A stretch of DNA of 64,000 nt from Afipia massiliensis (GCF_001006325.2 NZ_LBIA02000001.1:2543501-2607500); one strand, 5' to 3'. Counted from the stretch's first letter, positions 44,351 to 52,644 are shown. The notes: generated from the letters alone by a model not told the origin. Numbers and translations are program-made.

Positions 44351-45358
44351 ATGTCCAGAACCGAACTGAACCGGCAGCTACATCTGGTTCGACGCCCGGC
44401 GGAGAAAATAACCCCGCTCGATTTCCGACTTGTCGAAGCGCCTGTTGTGAATCCGGGCGAAGGCCAGATTCTCGTGCGTCAAAAATGGCTGTCGATCGAC
44501 CCTTATCTGCGCGAGCGGATGAACGATGCAAAATCATATCTCCCGCCGCAGCCACTTGATGAAGTGATGGCGGGCGGCGGAGCCGGCGAGGTCGTGCAAT
44601 CGAAGCATCCGGAGATTGCCGTCGGAGATCAGGTGATCGGTCTTGGCGGCTGGCAGCTCTTCGCGACGATGAATGGAGCGGCTGTGGCGCGCGCGGACAC
44701 GGCGCAGGCTCCGCTTGCTGCGTTCCTCGGCGCGGCAGGCATGCCGGGCATCACGGCATGGTATGGCCTGCGCAAGATCATCGCGCCCAAGGGGGGAGAG
44801 ACGATCGTGGTCTCGGCTGCAAGCGGTTCGGTCGGAGGCGTTGCGGGACAGTTGGCCAAACTGAGCGGCTGCCGCGTCGTCGGCATTGCGGGCGGCGACA
44901 TTAAATGCCGTTACGTCGTGGACGAGCTTGGCTTCGATGCGTGCGTGGATCACCGGGCCGGGGATTTCGATGCGCAACTCGCTGCGGCGACGCCGGCGGG
45001 GATCGACGGATGCTTCGAGAATGTCGGCGGTGTGGTGCTCGATGCGGTGATGCGCCGGTTGAACCCGTTTGCGCGGGTCGCCGTCTCGGGATTGATTTCC
45101 GGCGGCTACGATGGACAGCCGGTACCGATCGCGGATGCCAACATGTTTTCGACAGCGCGCGTCAGGATGGAAGGCTTCATTGTCTCCGATCATCGCGAGT
45201 TGTGGCCGGAGGCGCGCGCCGAGCTTGCTGGTCTCATTGCATCGAAGCGGCTGAAGTACCGCGAGAGCATCGCAACAGGTCTCGAAAGCGCGCCGGGCGC
45301 ATTGATCGATGTGCTTGAAGGCCGCAATTTTGGCAAGCAACTCGTCGAGCTTCCGTGA
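44351..45358 (+). CDS. NADP-dependent MDR oxidoreductase (CurA/leukotriene-reductase-like)
   Basis: A 335-residue zinc-free medium-chain reductase. The GroES-like N-terminal part ends with LSIDPYLRERMND; the coenzyme fold has ETIVVSAASGSVGGVAGQLA (AASGxVG) near 151-170, then GFDACVDHRAGDFDAQLAAA and GCFENVGGVVLDAVMRRLN. It reduces activated double bonds of ketones or aldehydes with NADPH. GAGGAAG before the ATG supports the start. It is the first gene of a two-gene unit divergent from the GlxA regulator. Confidence 0.92.
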   Translation: MSRTELNRQLHLVRRPAEKITPLDFRLVEAPVVNPGEGQILVRQKWLSIDPYLRERMNDAKSYLPPQPLDEVMAGGGAGEVVQSKHPEIAVGDQVIGLGGWQLFATMNGAAVARADTAQAPLAAFLGAAGMPGITAWYGLRKIIAPKGGETIVVSAASGSVGGVAGQLAKLSGCRVVGIAGGDIKCRYVVDELGFDACVDHRAGDFDAQLAAATPAGIDGCFENVGGVVLDAVMRRLNPFARVAVSGLISGGYDGQPVPIADANMFSTARVRMEGFIVSDHRELWPEARAELAGLIASKRLKYRESIATGLESAPGALIDVLEGRNFGKQLVELP

Positions 45359-45442
45359 CCGCGCCTGCGATTTAAGGCGATGTCGAATTCAGACTGTTTG
45401 CCATTTCAGACTCAACCAAATTCTTGGCCACCGACGGGATAA

Positions 45443-46153
45443 ATGACCATGACAAAACCTCTTCAGCGTTGCACATGCGGACGGCACGGATTTCTGCAAG
45501 CTCTTGGTTTCAAGGGAAATGGTTTCTTTGGCTTCGGGGCGTCACGCGTCGTCGCTGCGCCTGGAGCCGACGAGTTGCGATTACCTGATACGGCCGCGTG
45601 CAAGGCCGCCGAAGCCTATCTTGGAGCGTTGTCGTCTTCGGCGATGGTGGGACACTGCAAGCGGACGTTTCTGTTCGGCCGCGCGCTCGCCGACAAGGCG
45701 GGAGCCAGGCCGGACCTTGAAGCGCTTTATGTGGGTAGCCTGTTTCACGATCTGGGCCTTGAGCCGATTTTTGAGGGGCCGGACGATTTCGAGGTGATCG
45801 GCGCGCGCGAGGCGTCACGGTTCCTGAAGGCCAAGGGGTATCCGGTCCTCGCCGACACCGTGGCTGCGGCCATTGAAATTCACACCTCGCGGGCCACGGC
45901 AGAAGATCCGCGTCCCGAAGTGGCCTATCTCAACATGGGTGCAACCGTTGATGTGCTGGGCTTGCGGATCGACCAGATCGACAGGAAGCTGATCCAGCAG
46001 ATTGTCGAGGAATATCCCCGCGATGGCACCAAGACGATGCTGACCGCTCTTCTCAAGCGTGAGATCGACACCAAGCCGAACTCCAATTTCAGTCAGATCG
46101 CGGCCCGCGTCGATGTGCTGAAATTGATCAATGATGCGCCCTTCGCCCACTAG
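45443..46153 (+). CDS. HD-domain phosphohydrolase-like protein
   Basis: A 236-residue protein. The N-terminus has a CTCG cysteine pair and a Gly/Phe-rich stretch, then an HD domain with metal ligands His71 (MVGHCKRTFLFG), His102-Asp103 (LFHDLGL) and His147 (EIHTSRA). The layout resembles cyanamide hydratase-like HD proteins more than nucleotide phosphohydrolases. It lies 84 bp after the reductase gene and is probably cotranscribed. GlxA-like regulators are sometimes linked to nitrile, isonitrile or cyanamide metabolism, which makes a hydratase role worth considering (inference). Confidence 0.83.
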   Translation: MTMTKPLQRCTCGRHGFLQALGFKGNGFFGFGASRVVAAPGADELRLPDTAACKAAEAYLGALSSSAMVGHCKRTFLFGRALADKAGARPDLEALYVGSLFHDLGLEPIFEGPDDFEVIGAREASRFLKAKGYPVLADTVAAAIEIHTSRATAEDPRPEVAYLNMGATVDVLGLRIDQIDRKLIQQIVEEYPRDGTKTMLTALLKREIDTKPNSNFSQIAARVDVLKLINDAPFAH

Positions 46154-46332
46154 TTCCGTCCCTTCGACGGACCCGAGAGGCGGGGCCGGGCGGCTCGCCC
46201 ACAAATCTGACGTGAAGATGTCGGGCCGGAAAAATCACTGCGGTGAAACGCCGCTACAGCGCGGCTCGACAGAATCGGACATTCTCCCTAGCTGAATACC
46301 GTCCGATGACCGTCAGCCGGAGCTGTTCCCAA

Positions 46333-46920
46333 ATGTCCCTTACGCCTGAAACACCCCTGCCGTCGCGCGGCGATATTTCGCTGCGCCCGATCCCGATGCT
46401 GATCTTCGGATCGCGCTGGTTACAGCTTCCGCTGTATGTCGGACTGATCGTTGCCCAGGGCGTTTACGTCATTCTCTTTCTGAAAGAGCTCTTGCATCTC
46501 ATCACCCACTCGTTCGATTTTTCCGAGCAGCAGATCATGCTGGTGGTGCTCGGGCTGATCGACGTGGTGATGATCTCGAACCTTCTGGTGATGGTGATCG
46601 TCGGCGGCTACGAGACCTTCGTGTCGCGGCTCCATCTGAAGGGGCATCCCGACGAGCCGGAATGGCTCAGCCACGTCAACGCCAGCGTGCTGAAGATCAA
46701 GCTCGCGATGGCGATCATCGGCATCTCGTCGATCCACCTGCTGCGCACCTTCATCGAGGCCGGCAACCTCGGCGTCGCGGGCCGCACCACGAACTACACC
46801 GAGGCCGGCGTGATGTGGCAGACCATCATCCACGGCATGTTTATCGTGTCGGCGATCGGCATCGCCTATGTCGATCGGCTTTCGAACGGGCCGGTGCTCG
46901 CGCCACACGGCAAGCATTGA
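46333..46920 (+). CDS. UPF0114 (YqhA) family membrane protein
   Basis: A 195-residue inner-membrane protein with four hydrophobic segments. The TIGR00645-like landmarks are [48 protein letters not shown] and [20 protein letters not shown]. The start at 46333 is chosen because GGAG lies upstream; an in-frame ATG at 46306 would add nine residues. Function unknown. The gene is followed by the repeat in which the next gene begins. Confidence 0.9.
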   Translation: MSLTPETPLPSRGDISLRPIPMLIFGSRWLQLPLYVGLIVAQGVYVILFLKELLHLITHSFDFSEQQIMLVVLGLIDVVMISNLLVMVIVGGYETFVSRLHLKGHPDEPEWLSHVNASVLKIKLAMAIIGISSIHLLRTFIEAGNLGVAGRTTNYTEAGVMWQTIIHGMFIVSAIGIAYVDRLSNGPVLAPHGKH

Positions 46921-46940
46921 TGCCGTAGCGGGAAAGGCAA

Positions 46941-47032
46941 TGTCATTGCGAGCGGAGCGAAGCAATCCAGTTTTGGAGACCATCCGGATGAACCGCTGGA
47001 TTGCTTCGTCGCAAGTGCTCCTCGCAATGACG
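46941..47032. repeat. Directional palindromic element A, copy 10, containing a gene start (short then long)
   Basis: Short arm TGTCATTGCGAGCGGAGCGA, long arm CTTCGTCGCAAGTGCTCCTC then GCAATGACG. The spacer holds GGAG (46975-46978) and the ATG at 46988 of the transglycosylase gene. Confidence 0.9.
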
Positions 47033-48226
47033 TTCATGTTGCTGGCAAGCGCGCCAGCCCTCGCCGCCGATACTGCGTTCACGCAGTTCGTCGCCTCGCT
47101 GTGGCCTGAAGCGCAGCAGGCGGGCGTTTCGCGGGCGGTCTTCGATCGCGAAACCAGCGCGCTGGAGCCGGACTACAAGCTGCCGGATCTGCTGTTGCCC
47201 GGGCGTCCATCGACCGGCGCGCCGTCGCAGGCGGAGTTCGTGCAGGTGCCGGCGGACTATGTGAAGGAGGCGAGCATCGCGCGGCTCGCGTCGCACGGGC
47301 AGCGGTTGTCGATCCAGCATCGCGATACGCTGCGCGCCATCGAGCAGCGCTTCGGCGTGCCGGGCAACATCATCCTGGCGATCTGGGGCCGCGAGACCGA
47401 CTACGGCCGCCATGCGCTGCCCTATGATGGATTGCGCGTGCTGGCGACGCAGGCCTATGTCGGCCGCCGCAAGGATCAGTATCGCGGCGAATTCATCGAG
47501 GCGCTGAAGCTGATCCAGAACGGCGACGTGACGCGCAAGAACCTGCGCACCTCATGGGGCGGCGCGACAGGCCTGACGCAGTTCCTGCCCTCGGAGCTTC
47601 ACAAGCACGGCGTCGATTTCGACGGCGATGGCCACATCAACATCTGGACCTCGGTGCCGGATGCGCTGGCGTCGGCCGCGCAGCAATTGAAGAACAAGGG
47701 CTGGCAGCCGGGCGTGCGCTGGGCCTATGAGGTGCGCGCACCACGCATCGCCGATTGTACGCAAGGCGTGCCGGAAGTGACCAAGCCGATCTCGCAATGG
47801 CTGCGCGAAGGCTACGTGCCGGTGCGCGGCGAGCAACTCAGCGCCGCCGAGCAGGCGGAGAGCGCGTCGCTATTGCAGCCGGAAGGCACCTACGGCCCGT
47901 CGTTCCTGACCACGAAGAATTACTTCGTCATCAAGGAATACAATTTCTCCGATCTCTATGTGCTGTTCGTCGGCCATCTCGCCGACCGCATATTGAACGG
48001 CCAGCCGTTCGCGACGCCATGGTCCGCCTCGAGCCAGATGCGCAGCGCCGATGTGGAAGAGATGCAGAAGCATCTCACGCGGCTGGGGCTTTATAGTTCG
48101 AAGCTGGACGGCAAGGCGGGGATGCAGACCCGCGCGGCGCTCGGGGCCTATCAGAAGAAGGCGGGACTGAAAGTCGATTGCTGGCCAAGCACCGAGGTGC
48201 TGCGCGCGATGAGCGCGGGACGATAA
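46988..48226 (+). CDS. MltB-type lytic murein transglycosylase
   Basis: A 412-residue secreted enzyme. Signal peptide MNRWIASSQVLLAMTFMLLA then SAPALAA. The SLT_2 domain has the catalytic Glu in LAIWGRETDYGRHALPYDGL and SWGGATGLTQFLPSELHKHG. A C-terminal peptidoglycan-binding domain (about 345-405) has MQKHLTRLGLYSSKLDGKAG. It cleaves peptidoglycan glycan strands to 1,6-anhydromuropeptides. The start, ribosome binding site and first half of the signal peptide fall inside palindromic element A copy 10; the next ATG (47029) would leave too short a signal. Confidence 0.93.
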   Translation: MNRWIASSQVLLAMTFMLLASAPALAADTAFTQFVASLWPEAQQAGVSRAVFDRETSALEPDYKLPDLLLPGRPSTGAPSQAEFVQVPADYVKEASIARLASHGQRLSIQHRDTLRAIEQRFGVPGNIILAIWGRETDYGRHALPYDGLRVLATQAYVGRRKDQYRGEFIEALKLIQNGDVTRKNLRTSWGGATGLTQFLPSELHKHGVDFDGDGHINIWTSVPDALASAAQQLKNKGWQPGVRWAYEVRAPRIADCTQGVPEVTKPISQWLREGYVPVRGEQLSAAEQAESASLLQPEGTYGPSFLTTKNYFVIKEYNFSDLYVLFVGHLADRILNGQPFATPWSASSQMRSADVEEMQKHLTRLGLYSSKLDGKAGMQTRAALGAYQKKAGLKVDCWPSTEVLRAMSAGR

Positions 48227-48228
48227 TT

Positions 48229-48309
48229 CGTCATTGCGAGCGAAGCGAAGCAATCCAGAGCGCTGGAAAGAAGTGGATTGCTTCGTCGCAAGCGCTCCTC
48301 GCAATGACG
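48229..48309. repeat. Directional palindromic element A, copy 11 (short then long)
   Basis: CGTCATTGCGAGCGAAGCGA on the left, CGCTCCTCGCAATGACG on the right, 3 bp after the transglycosylase stop. Confidence 0.9.
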
Positions 48310-48325
48310 GAAGTATCCAAAAACA

Positions 48326-48351
48326 AAAACCCGGCCGCGAGGCCGGGTTTT
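48326..48351. terminator. Bidirectional terminator between convergent genes
   Basis: AAAACCCGGCC and GGCCGGGTTTT form an 11-bp stem with loop GCGA and carry T-runs in both directions. Confidence 0.92.
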
Positions 48352-48391
48352 GAAACTCATGTCTCACGACGTAATCGTGAGAATGTTCAGA

Positions 48392-48682
48392 TCAATCGCA
48401 AACCTGAACGCGGCGGACGCGCCAGCCGTAGCCGTCCCAGAAGCGCTCGCGCACCAGGCGGCAGGCGGGCTCTTCAACGTAAACCGGGCCGGGAGCATAG
48501 CCGTAGCCATATGCCGGGCGGCTGCTGTTGGCGATGGCGCCGCCGATGATCGCGCCGCCCAGAAGGCCAAGGCCCACGCCGGCAGCCACACGGCCGCCGT
48601 CAGCCTTGGCTGCGGGCATCGCGGTTGCGAGCGAACCAGCGATCGTTGCGACCGCGAGGAACGCCGAAAGAACCTTCTTCAT
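48392..48682 (-). CDS. Secreted glycine-rich protein, paralogue 1
   Basis: A 96-residue protein. The signal peptide MKKVLSAFLAVATIAGSLA is identical to that of the next gene; after cleavage near AKA come a glycine-zipper hydrophobic segment (AAGVGLGLLGGAIIGGAIAN), a Tyr/Gly/Pro stretch, and the C-terminal motif VRERFWDGYGWRVRRVQVCD with CR pair upstream (PACRLV), so one disulfide is possible. GAGGAGAG precedes the ATG. Envelope-located and of unknown function. Confidence 0.83.
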   Translation of the reverse strand: MKKVLSAFLAVATIAGSLATAMPAAKADGGRVAAGVGLGLLGGAIIGGAIANSSRPAYGYGYAPGPVYVEEPACRLVRERFWDGYGWRVRRVQVCD

Positions 48683-48860
48683 GTTGTCTCTCCTCAGATC
48701 ACGCCAGAGCCTGGCGCAAGGCGATTGGTCTGCAAGGATCCAATGACGGAACTCAAGATAGCCCGATTTGGCCCCTGTTTGAAAGGTCGGCGCCATCCCG
48801 CACCGGCGATTCAGATGATGTCCCGGCGCCAATATAGCGGATTCTGGCGCACGGCCTTCA

Positions 48861-48882
48861 CAAAAAACGCCCCCAAGGGGCA
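48861..48882 (-). terminator. Terminator after the second glycine-rich gene
   Basis: On the minus strand GCCCC-TT-GGGGGC forms a stem followed by GTTTTTTG. Confidence 0.8.
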
Positions 48883-48954
48883 TTTTACCCTAGGGAGCGT
48901 TACTTTTTCCCAAGCCGGGGCGGCTAAAAGAAGGCCGCCCGGTGATCAGTTGTG

Positions 48955-49254
48955 TCAGTTACAAACCTGAACGCGACGGACGCGCCAGCCGTAGCCGTCC
49001 CAGAAGCGTTCGCGCTGCAGGTAGCAGCCGCCGCCGTAGTAGCCGTAACCGGGGCCGTAGTAGCCGCCGCTGTTGGCAATCGCCGCACCGGCGATGGCGC
49101 CGCCGAGGAGGCCGAGGCCGATGGCGGCACCGCCGCCATGACCGTGGTGATGGTGATGACGGTGGCGATGTTGCGCCTCTGCGGTGGGCATCGTGGCTGC
49201 GAGCGAGCCAGCGATCGTTGCAACCGCGAGGAACGCGGAAAGAACCTTCTTCAT
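48955..49254 (-). CDS. Secreted glycine- and histidine-rich protein, paralogue 2
   Basis: A 99-residue tandem paralogue with the same signal peptide and the same C-terminus (RERFWDGYGWRVRRVQVCN). Between them it has a His cluster directly after the cleavage site (QHRHRHHHHHGHGGG), the glycine zipper (GLGLLGGAIAGAAIANSGGY) and a Gly/Tyr run. The His cluster suggests metal binding in the periplasm and is absent from paralogue 1. GAGG-type ribosome binding lies before the ATG at 49254. Confidence 0.83.
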   Translation of the reverse strand: MKKVLSAFLAVATIAGSLAATMPTAEAQHRHRHHHHHGHGGGAAIGLGLLGGAIAGAAIANSGGYYGPGYGYYGGGCYLQRERFWDGYGWRVRRVQVCN

Positions 49255-49406
49255 GGCTTCACCCTTTCGTCGTTGTGAGATGACGTGTTGACCTGCGAGA
49301 TAACGGGTCTCGCCGGTGAAAGTTGCACGATTGCGTTGAACGGGAACTGAATGGAGCGGTCGGATTCCCGCCATGATTGGGCTCAATCCCCGTCAATCAG
49401 CGCAAC

Positions 49407-49440
49407 GAAAAACGGCGCCCGCGAAGTGCGAAGCGCCGTT
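49407..49440. terminator. Terminator after the LTXXQ-like gene
   Basis: ACGGCGC and GCGCCGT form the stem; on the minus strand TTTTTC follows, and on the plus strand a T7 run lies a few bases beyond. Confidence 0.8.
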
Positions 49441-49479
49441 GGATTTTTTTGAGCCGCGCGGAAATCCGCGTGGACGATA

Positions 49480-49875
49480 TCAGAACAGCGAAGCGTACTG
49501 CTGCAATCCGGCCTGCTGGACGAGGCCCATCGCGGTGCGCTTCTGGTCCTCATCGAGGCGGGCGAACAGCGCGGATGCGGCCGGCGCGAAGCGGCGCACG
49601 GCGGCTTCGTTGACCTGCGGCTCGCGTGCGAGCGCGCGCAGCGCGCTGGCGACGGCGGGCCAGTACTTCGCCTGCTCGGCCTTCAGCTTCAGCGCTGCGC
49701 GATAGCGCATGATGGCGACTTCGCTCATCGCCGACTGATACATCGAAATCTTCTTCTGGGGAGCGGCGACTTCGGAGCCGACGGACGCGGTAAAGTCCTG
49801 GGCGGAAACCGGTGCGCTCACGGAAATTGCCAACGTGGCAACAACAGACGCAATCGCGATTGGCAACTTTCGCAT
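49480..49875 (-). CDS. Small periplasmic LTXXQ-like protein
   Basis: A 131-residue secreted protein: signal peptide MRKLPIAIASVVATLAISVS (cut after SAQ region), then a helical domain with YRAALKLKAEQAKYWPAVAS, ALRALAREPQ and FARLDEDQKRTAMGLVQQAG. The KAEQxKYWPxV block parallels LTPAQQKYWPPV of the protein at 14670-15335, so the two belong to one family lacking Cys. Function unknown; CpxP-like periplasmic sensing is a guess. The ATG at 49875 lacks a strong ribosome binding site. Confidence 0.78.
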   Translation of the reverse strand: MRKLPIAIASVVATLAISVSAPVSAQDFTASVGSEVAAPQKKISMYQSAMSEVAIMRYRAALKLKAEQAKYWPAVASALRALAREPQVNEAAVRRFAPAASALFARLDEDQKRTAMGLVQQAGLQQYASLF

Positions 49876-50152
49876 TTTTCTCACTTCTGTGCGTGGAATG
49901 ATGGGGGCGGGGTACGTGCCATATGTGACCAAAATGCGATCCATTGGGTTAACAATTGCAGAAACTGCGGGGCAACGCCTTGTTAAGGTTTAGAGGCCGG
50001 ATTTGTTCCGCAAAATCAGTGCCTTTTTTCCGCGTGTAATATTCGCTCACCAAAGGTGAAGCGGGTTCCGTGATTAATGTCCGGAGCCGAAACGCTGTAT
50101 CCGCCGATAAATGCTGGATAATTCACATCGGCGCGGCGCGGTGCAGTTTAAT

Positions 50153-50647
50153 TCATCGCGCGGATTCGAGCGTCTGCGATAGCAATTCGAGCGCGTGAAG
50201 CGCGAACGCCCGCATGTTAGCGACGCGGTCGCTGTCGCCGGTCTCGAGCGTGATCACGCGCATCAGCGGTCCCGCAACGGCCATGCACGAATGTCCGGCG
50301 GCGTCGCCGTAGCGGTTGCCGGACGGGCCGGTCGCGCCGGTCTCGCTCAGGCCCCATGTGGTGTTGAGCAGTTCGCGCGCGCGGTTCGCGAGCAGGGTGG
50401 CGTAGGGCTCGGTGGCGCCGCGGTTGCCGATGGCTTCCATTTCTTCCTTGGTGATGTTCACCAATGCCGCACGCGCACGCGGCGTGTAGATCACGCCGCC
50501 GCCGCGGTAGTAGGCCGATGCGCCGGGCACCGCGAGCAGCGCCGCGGAGATCAGTCCTCCGGTGGAGGATTCCGCAACCGCGATGGTTTCTTTGCGCGCG
50601 ATCAGGGACGCGGCGATTTTCTCCGCGAGCGGCAGCAACTTTTCCAT
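50153..50647 (-). CDS. CinA C-terminal domain protein (nicotinamide-nucleotide amidase)
   Basis: A 164-residue stand-alone CinA-C domain. The catalytic serine lies in IAVAESSTGGLISAALLAVP (ESSTGG, about 26-31), followed by YYRGGGVIYTPRARAALVNI and GLSETGATGPSGNRYGDAAG. It hydrolyses nicotinamide mononucleotide to nicotinate mononucleotide in the NAD salvage cycle. The ATG at 50647 has weak upstream AGGxx sequence. No other NAD gene is adjacent. Confidence 0.9.
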   Translation of the reverse strand: MEKLLPLAEKIAASLIARKETIAVAESSTGGLISAALLAVPGASAYYRGGGVIYTPRARAALVNITKEEMEAIGNRGATEPYATLLANRARELLNTTWGLSETGATGPSGNRYGDAAGHSCMAVAGPLMRVITLETGDSDRVANMRAFALHALELLSQTLESAR

Positions 50648-50693
50648 GGGGTATTCCGTGGTTGGAGCGTGAGGTTGACGTTTCGTTGCTTGC

Positions 50694-50774
50694 CGTCATT
50701 GCGAGGAGCCCTTGCGACGAAGCAATCCAGTTTTTCCTGTCGCTCTGGATTGCTTCGCTTCGCTCGCAATGACG
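50694..50774. repeat. Directional palindromic element A, copy 12 (long then short)
   Basis: CGTCATTGCGAGGAGCCCTT on the left, CTTCGCTCGCAATGACG on the right, between two minus-strand genes, so relative to transcription it reads short then long. Confidence 0.9.
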
Positions 50775-50795
50775 ACGAAGGGTTTTTCGTTCGGC

Positions 50796-51401
50796 CTAAA
50801 GCTGCGTCTTGTAACGCGCTTCGACCACTTCCTGGGATTCAGGCGTGCCCTGGCCGGTCTGTTCGTGAATGACTTCACTGATGCTCGGCTGCGCGGAGCG
50901 CGCGACGCGGGAGTCCGGCGACCAGAGCTTCGAGCGCATCAGCGCCTTGCCGCAGTGGAAGTAGACCTCGCGCACGGCGATATCGAGCACGGCGCGGGGC
51001 GGCTTGCCGAACTCGATCATGGTGGCCAGCAGGTCTGCGTCCGCCGAGAGTTTTGCTTCGCCGCCGACGCGCAGGGTTTCGTCGAGACCCGGCACGAAGA
51101 AGATCAGTTGCACGTAGCCCGAGCCGGTCACGAGATTGCGGAAGCTGTCGATGCGGTTGTTGCCGGGACGATCCGGCATCAAGAGGCGCATCTCGCCTTC
51201 GATATGAATGAAGCCCGGATTGCCGCCGCGCGGCGAGGCATCGACGGTGCCGTCCGGCCCCGAGGTTGCCAGCACGCAGAACGGCGACATCCCGATGAAG
51301 TGCGCGGCATGGCGGTCGATGCGCGCCAATTGCTTCGCGATCACGCGGTCAGTGGGTGGTGCGTAAATGGTGCCGAGGTCGTCAGGTCCGATATGCGTCA
51401 C
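50796..51401 (-). CDS. Pyridoxamine 5'-phosphate oxidase-family flavoprotein
   Basis: A 201-residue split-barrel protein of the PPOX/DUF447-like (MSMEG_1061) group. It has FCVLATSGPDGTVDASPRGG, GFIHIEGEMRLLMPDRPGNN and RIDSFRNLVTGSGYVQLIFF, which form the FMN site. It is probably an F420- or FMN-dependent reductase of unknown substrate. The GTG at 51401 is preferred because GGGAG lies six bases before it; an ATG at 51458 would add 19 residues not found in the family. Confidence 0.85.
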   Translation of the reverse strand: MTHIGPDDLGTIYAPPTDRVIAKQLARIDRHAAHFIGMSPFCVLATSGPDGTVDASPRGGNPGFIHIEGEMRLLMPDRPGNNRIDSFRNLVTGSGYVQLIFFVPGLDETLRVGGEAKLSADADLLATMIEFGKPPRAVLDIAVREVYFHCGKALMRSKLWSPDSRVARSAQPSISEVIHEQTGQGTPESQEVVEARYKTQL

Positions 51402-51649
51402 GCCGTGCTCCCGTTTTTCGCGATGCTGACGTTTAACCCAATCCGCAGCGTCCTGCATTTGCGGGTTTTGCCGTCAGTTCGAAATCGCTGTTCTGCCCGT
51501 TTGGAGCGCAAATTTAGATTGATTCCAGATTGCGCGCGAAGTGCTTCCGCCAGTTTGGAATAGCTTAAAACTAGCTGTTTTCCTTTTGCATCGGAGCCTT
51601 CGCTTCAATACCTGTGGGTCAACAGTCCTTACAGGTTCTCCAGACACCC

Positions 51650-51946
51650 ATGATTGTTTGTTCCTGCAACGTCCTGACTGACCACGACGTGCGTAACGTT
51701 GTGACCCGGCCTACGGACTTCCCGCGCACGGCCGGGCAGGTCTATGGCTGTCTGGGCTGCAGCGCCGAATGCGGCCGCTGCGCGCGAACCATCAAGAAAA
51801 TCATGGATGAAGCCCTCGGCGCCTGCGCCAAGGCCTGCTGCGCGGGATGCCCCCATAGCCAGCAGCACGCCGAACACGCCCACCCCGATCACGCCGACGG
51901 CGAACATCACCATCCGGTGATCCTGACCGCCCAAGCGGCTGCCTAA
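51650..51946 (+). CDS. Bacterioferritin-associated ferredoxin-like [2Fe-2S] protein with His/Cys-rich tail
   Basis: A 98-residue protein. Residues 1 to about 55 match Bfd: MIVCSCNVLTDHDVRNVV with Cys4 and Cys6, and CGRCARTIKKIMDEAL with Cys41 and Cys44 as the second pair of cluster ligands; extra cysteines at 34 and 37. Beyond the Bfd domain is a Cys/His-rich extension (CAKACCAGCPHSQQHAEHAH, then PDHADGEHHHP) not seen in classical Bfd. Bfd gives electrons to bacterioferritin to release iron. It precedes bfr, supporting an iron role; the tail may bind metal. Confidence 0.87.
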   Translation: MIVCSCNVLTDHDVRNVVTRPTDFPRTAGQVYGCLGCSAECGRCARTIKKIMDEALGACAKACCAGCPHSQQHAEHAHPDHADGEHHHPVILTAQAAA

Positions 51947-52028
51947 GCCGTTCTACCGGCTTGTTTTTCTCGCCTTTCTGCAATGTGGACGCCGCCGCGG
52001 CGAGGGCTTGTACTTGCCGGAAATCTGA

Positions 52029-52045
52029 TTTAGAACGTTTCTAAA
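52029..52045. promoter_or_regulatory. Irr-type iron control element (ICE box) before bfr
   Basis: TTTAGAACGTTTCTAAA is a perfect 7-3-7 palindrome matching the ICE consensus TTTAGAA-N3-TTCTAAA of Rhizobiales Irr. It lies 45 bp before the bacterioferritin start. Irr represses iron-storage genes under iron limitation, so repression of bfr is expected. Confidence 0.8.
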
Positions 52046-52089
52046 TTAAATTTGGCCCGTCAAACGACGGTTCCGCGATGGAGTGTAAG

Positions 52090-52575
52090 ATGAAGGGCGA
52101 TCCGAAGGTCATCGAGTTCCTGAACAAGGCGCTGCGCAGCGAACTGACCGCCGTTAGCCAGTTCTGGCTTCATTACCGGATGCTGGAGAACTGGGGTCTG
52201 AAGGATCTCGCCAAGAAGTGGCGCAAGGAATCCATCGAGGAAATGGAGCACGCCGACAAGCTGATCGACCGCATCATCTTCCTTGACGGCTTCCCGAACC
52301 TGCAGGTGCTCGATCCGCTGCATATCGGCCAGAACGTGAAGGAAGTTCTGGATTGCGATCTCAAGGCCGAGTACTCGGCGCGCGAGCTTTACGAGAAGGC
52401 CGCGACCCACTGCCATAGCGCGAAGGACTACGTCTCGCGCGACCTGTTCGAGAGCCTGATGAAGGACGAGGAAGGGCACATCGACTTCCTCGAAACCCAG
52501 ATCGACCTCGTCAAGAGGATCGGCGTCGAGCTGTACTCGCAGAAGCACATGGGTGGTCTCGACGAAGGACACTGA
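52090..52575 (+). CDS. bfr: Bacterioferritin
   Basis: A 161-residue iron-storage subunit forming 24-mers. From the ATG at 52090 (GGAG six bases upstream) the numbering fits the family exactly: ferroxidase Glu18, Glu51 and His54, and haem-ligand Met52, in [15 protein letters not shown] and [13 protein letters not shown]; the later Glu/His ligands lie in [15 protein letters not shown] and [13 protein letters not shown]. All ferroxidase ligands are present. Controlled by the ICE box upstream; the Bfd-like gene precedes it. Confidence 0.96.
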   Translation: MKGDPKVIEFLNKALRSELTAVSQFWLHYRMLENWGLKDLAKKWRKESIEEMEHADKLIDRIIFLDGFPNLQVLDPLHIGQNVKEVLDCDLKAEYSARELYEKAATHCHSAKDYVSRDLFESLMKDEEGHIDFLETQIDLVKRIGVELYSQKHMGGLDEGH

Positions 52576-52605
52576 GCGTTTGCGACTGCGATACGCCACA
52601 CAATC

Positions 52606-52644
52606 AAGCCCGGACCGCTTCATGCGGCTCCGGGCTTTTCTTTT
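52606..52644 (+). terminator. Terminator after bfr
   Basis: AAGCCCGGA...TCCGGGCTT stem with inner CCGC/GCGG, then TTTCTTTT. Confidence 0.88.

Noticed and set aside
51554-51570. Possible second ICE box before the Bfd-like gene (TTTGGAATAGCTTAAAA)
   Set aside because: The right arm matches TTCTAAA at only about half its positions and the site is not palindromic.
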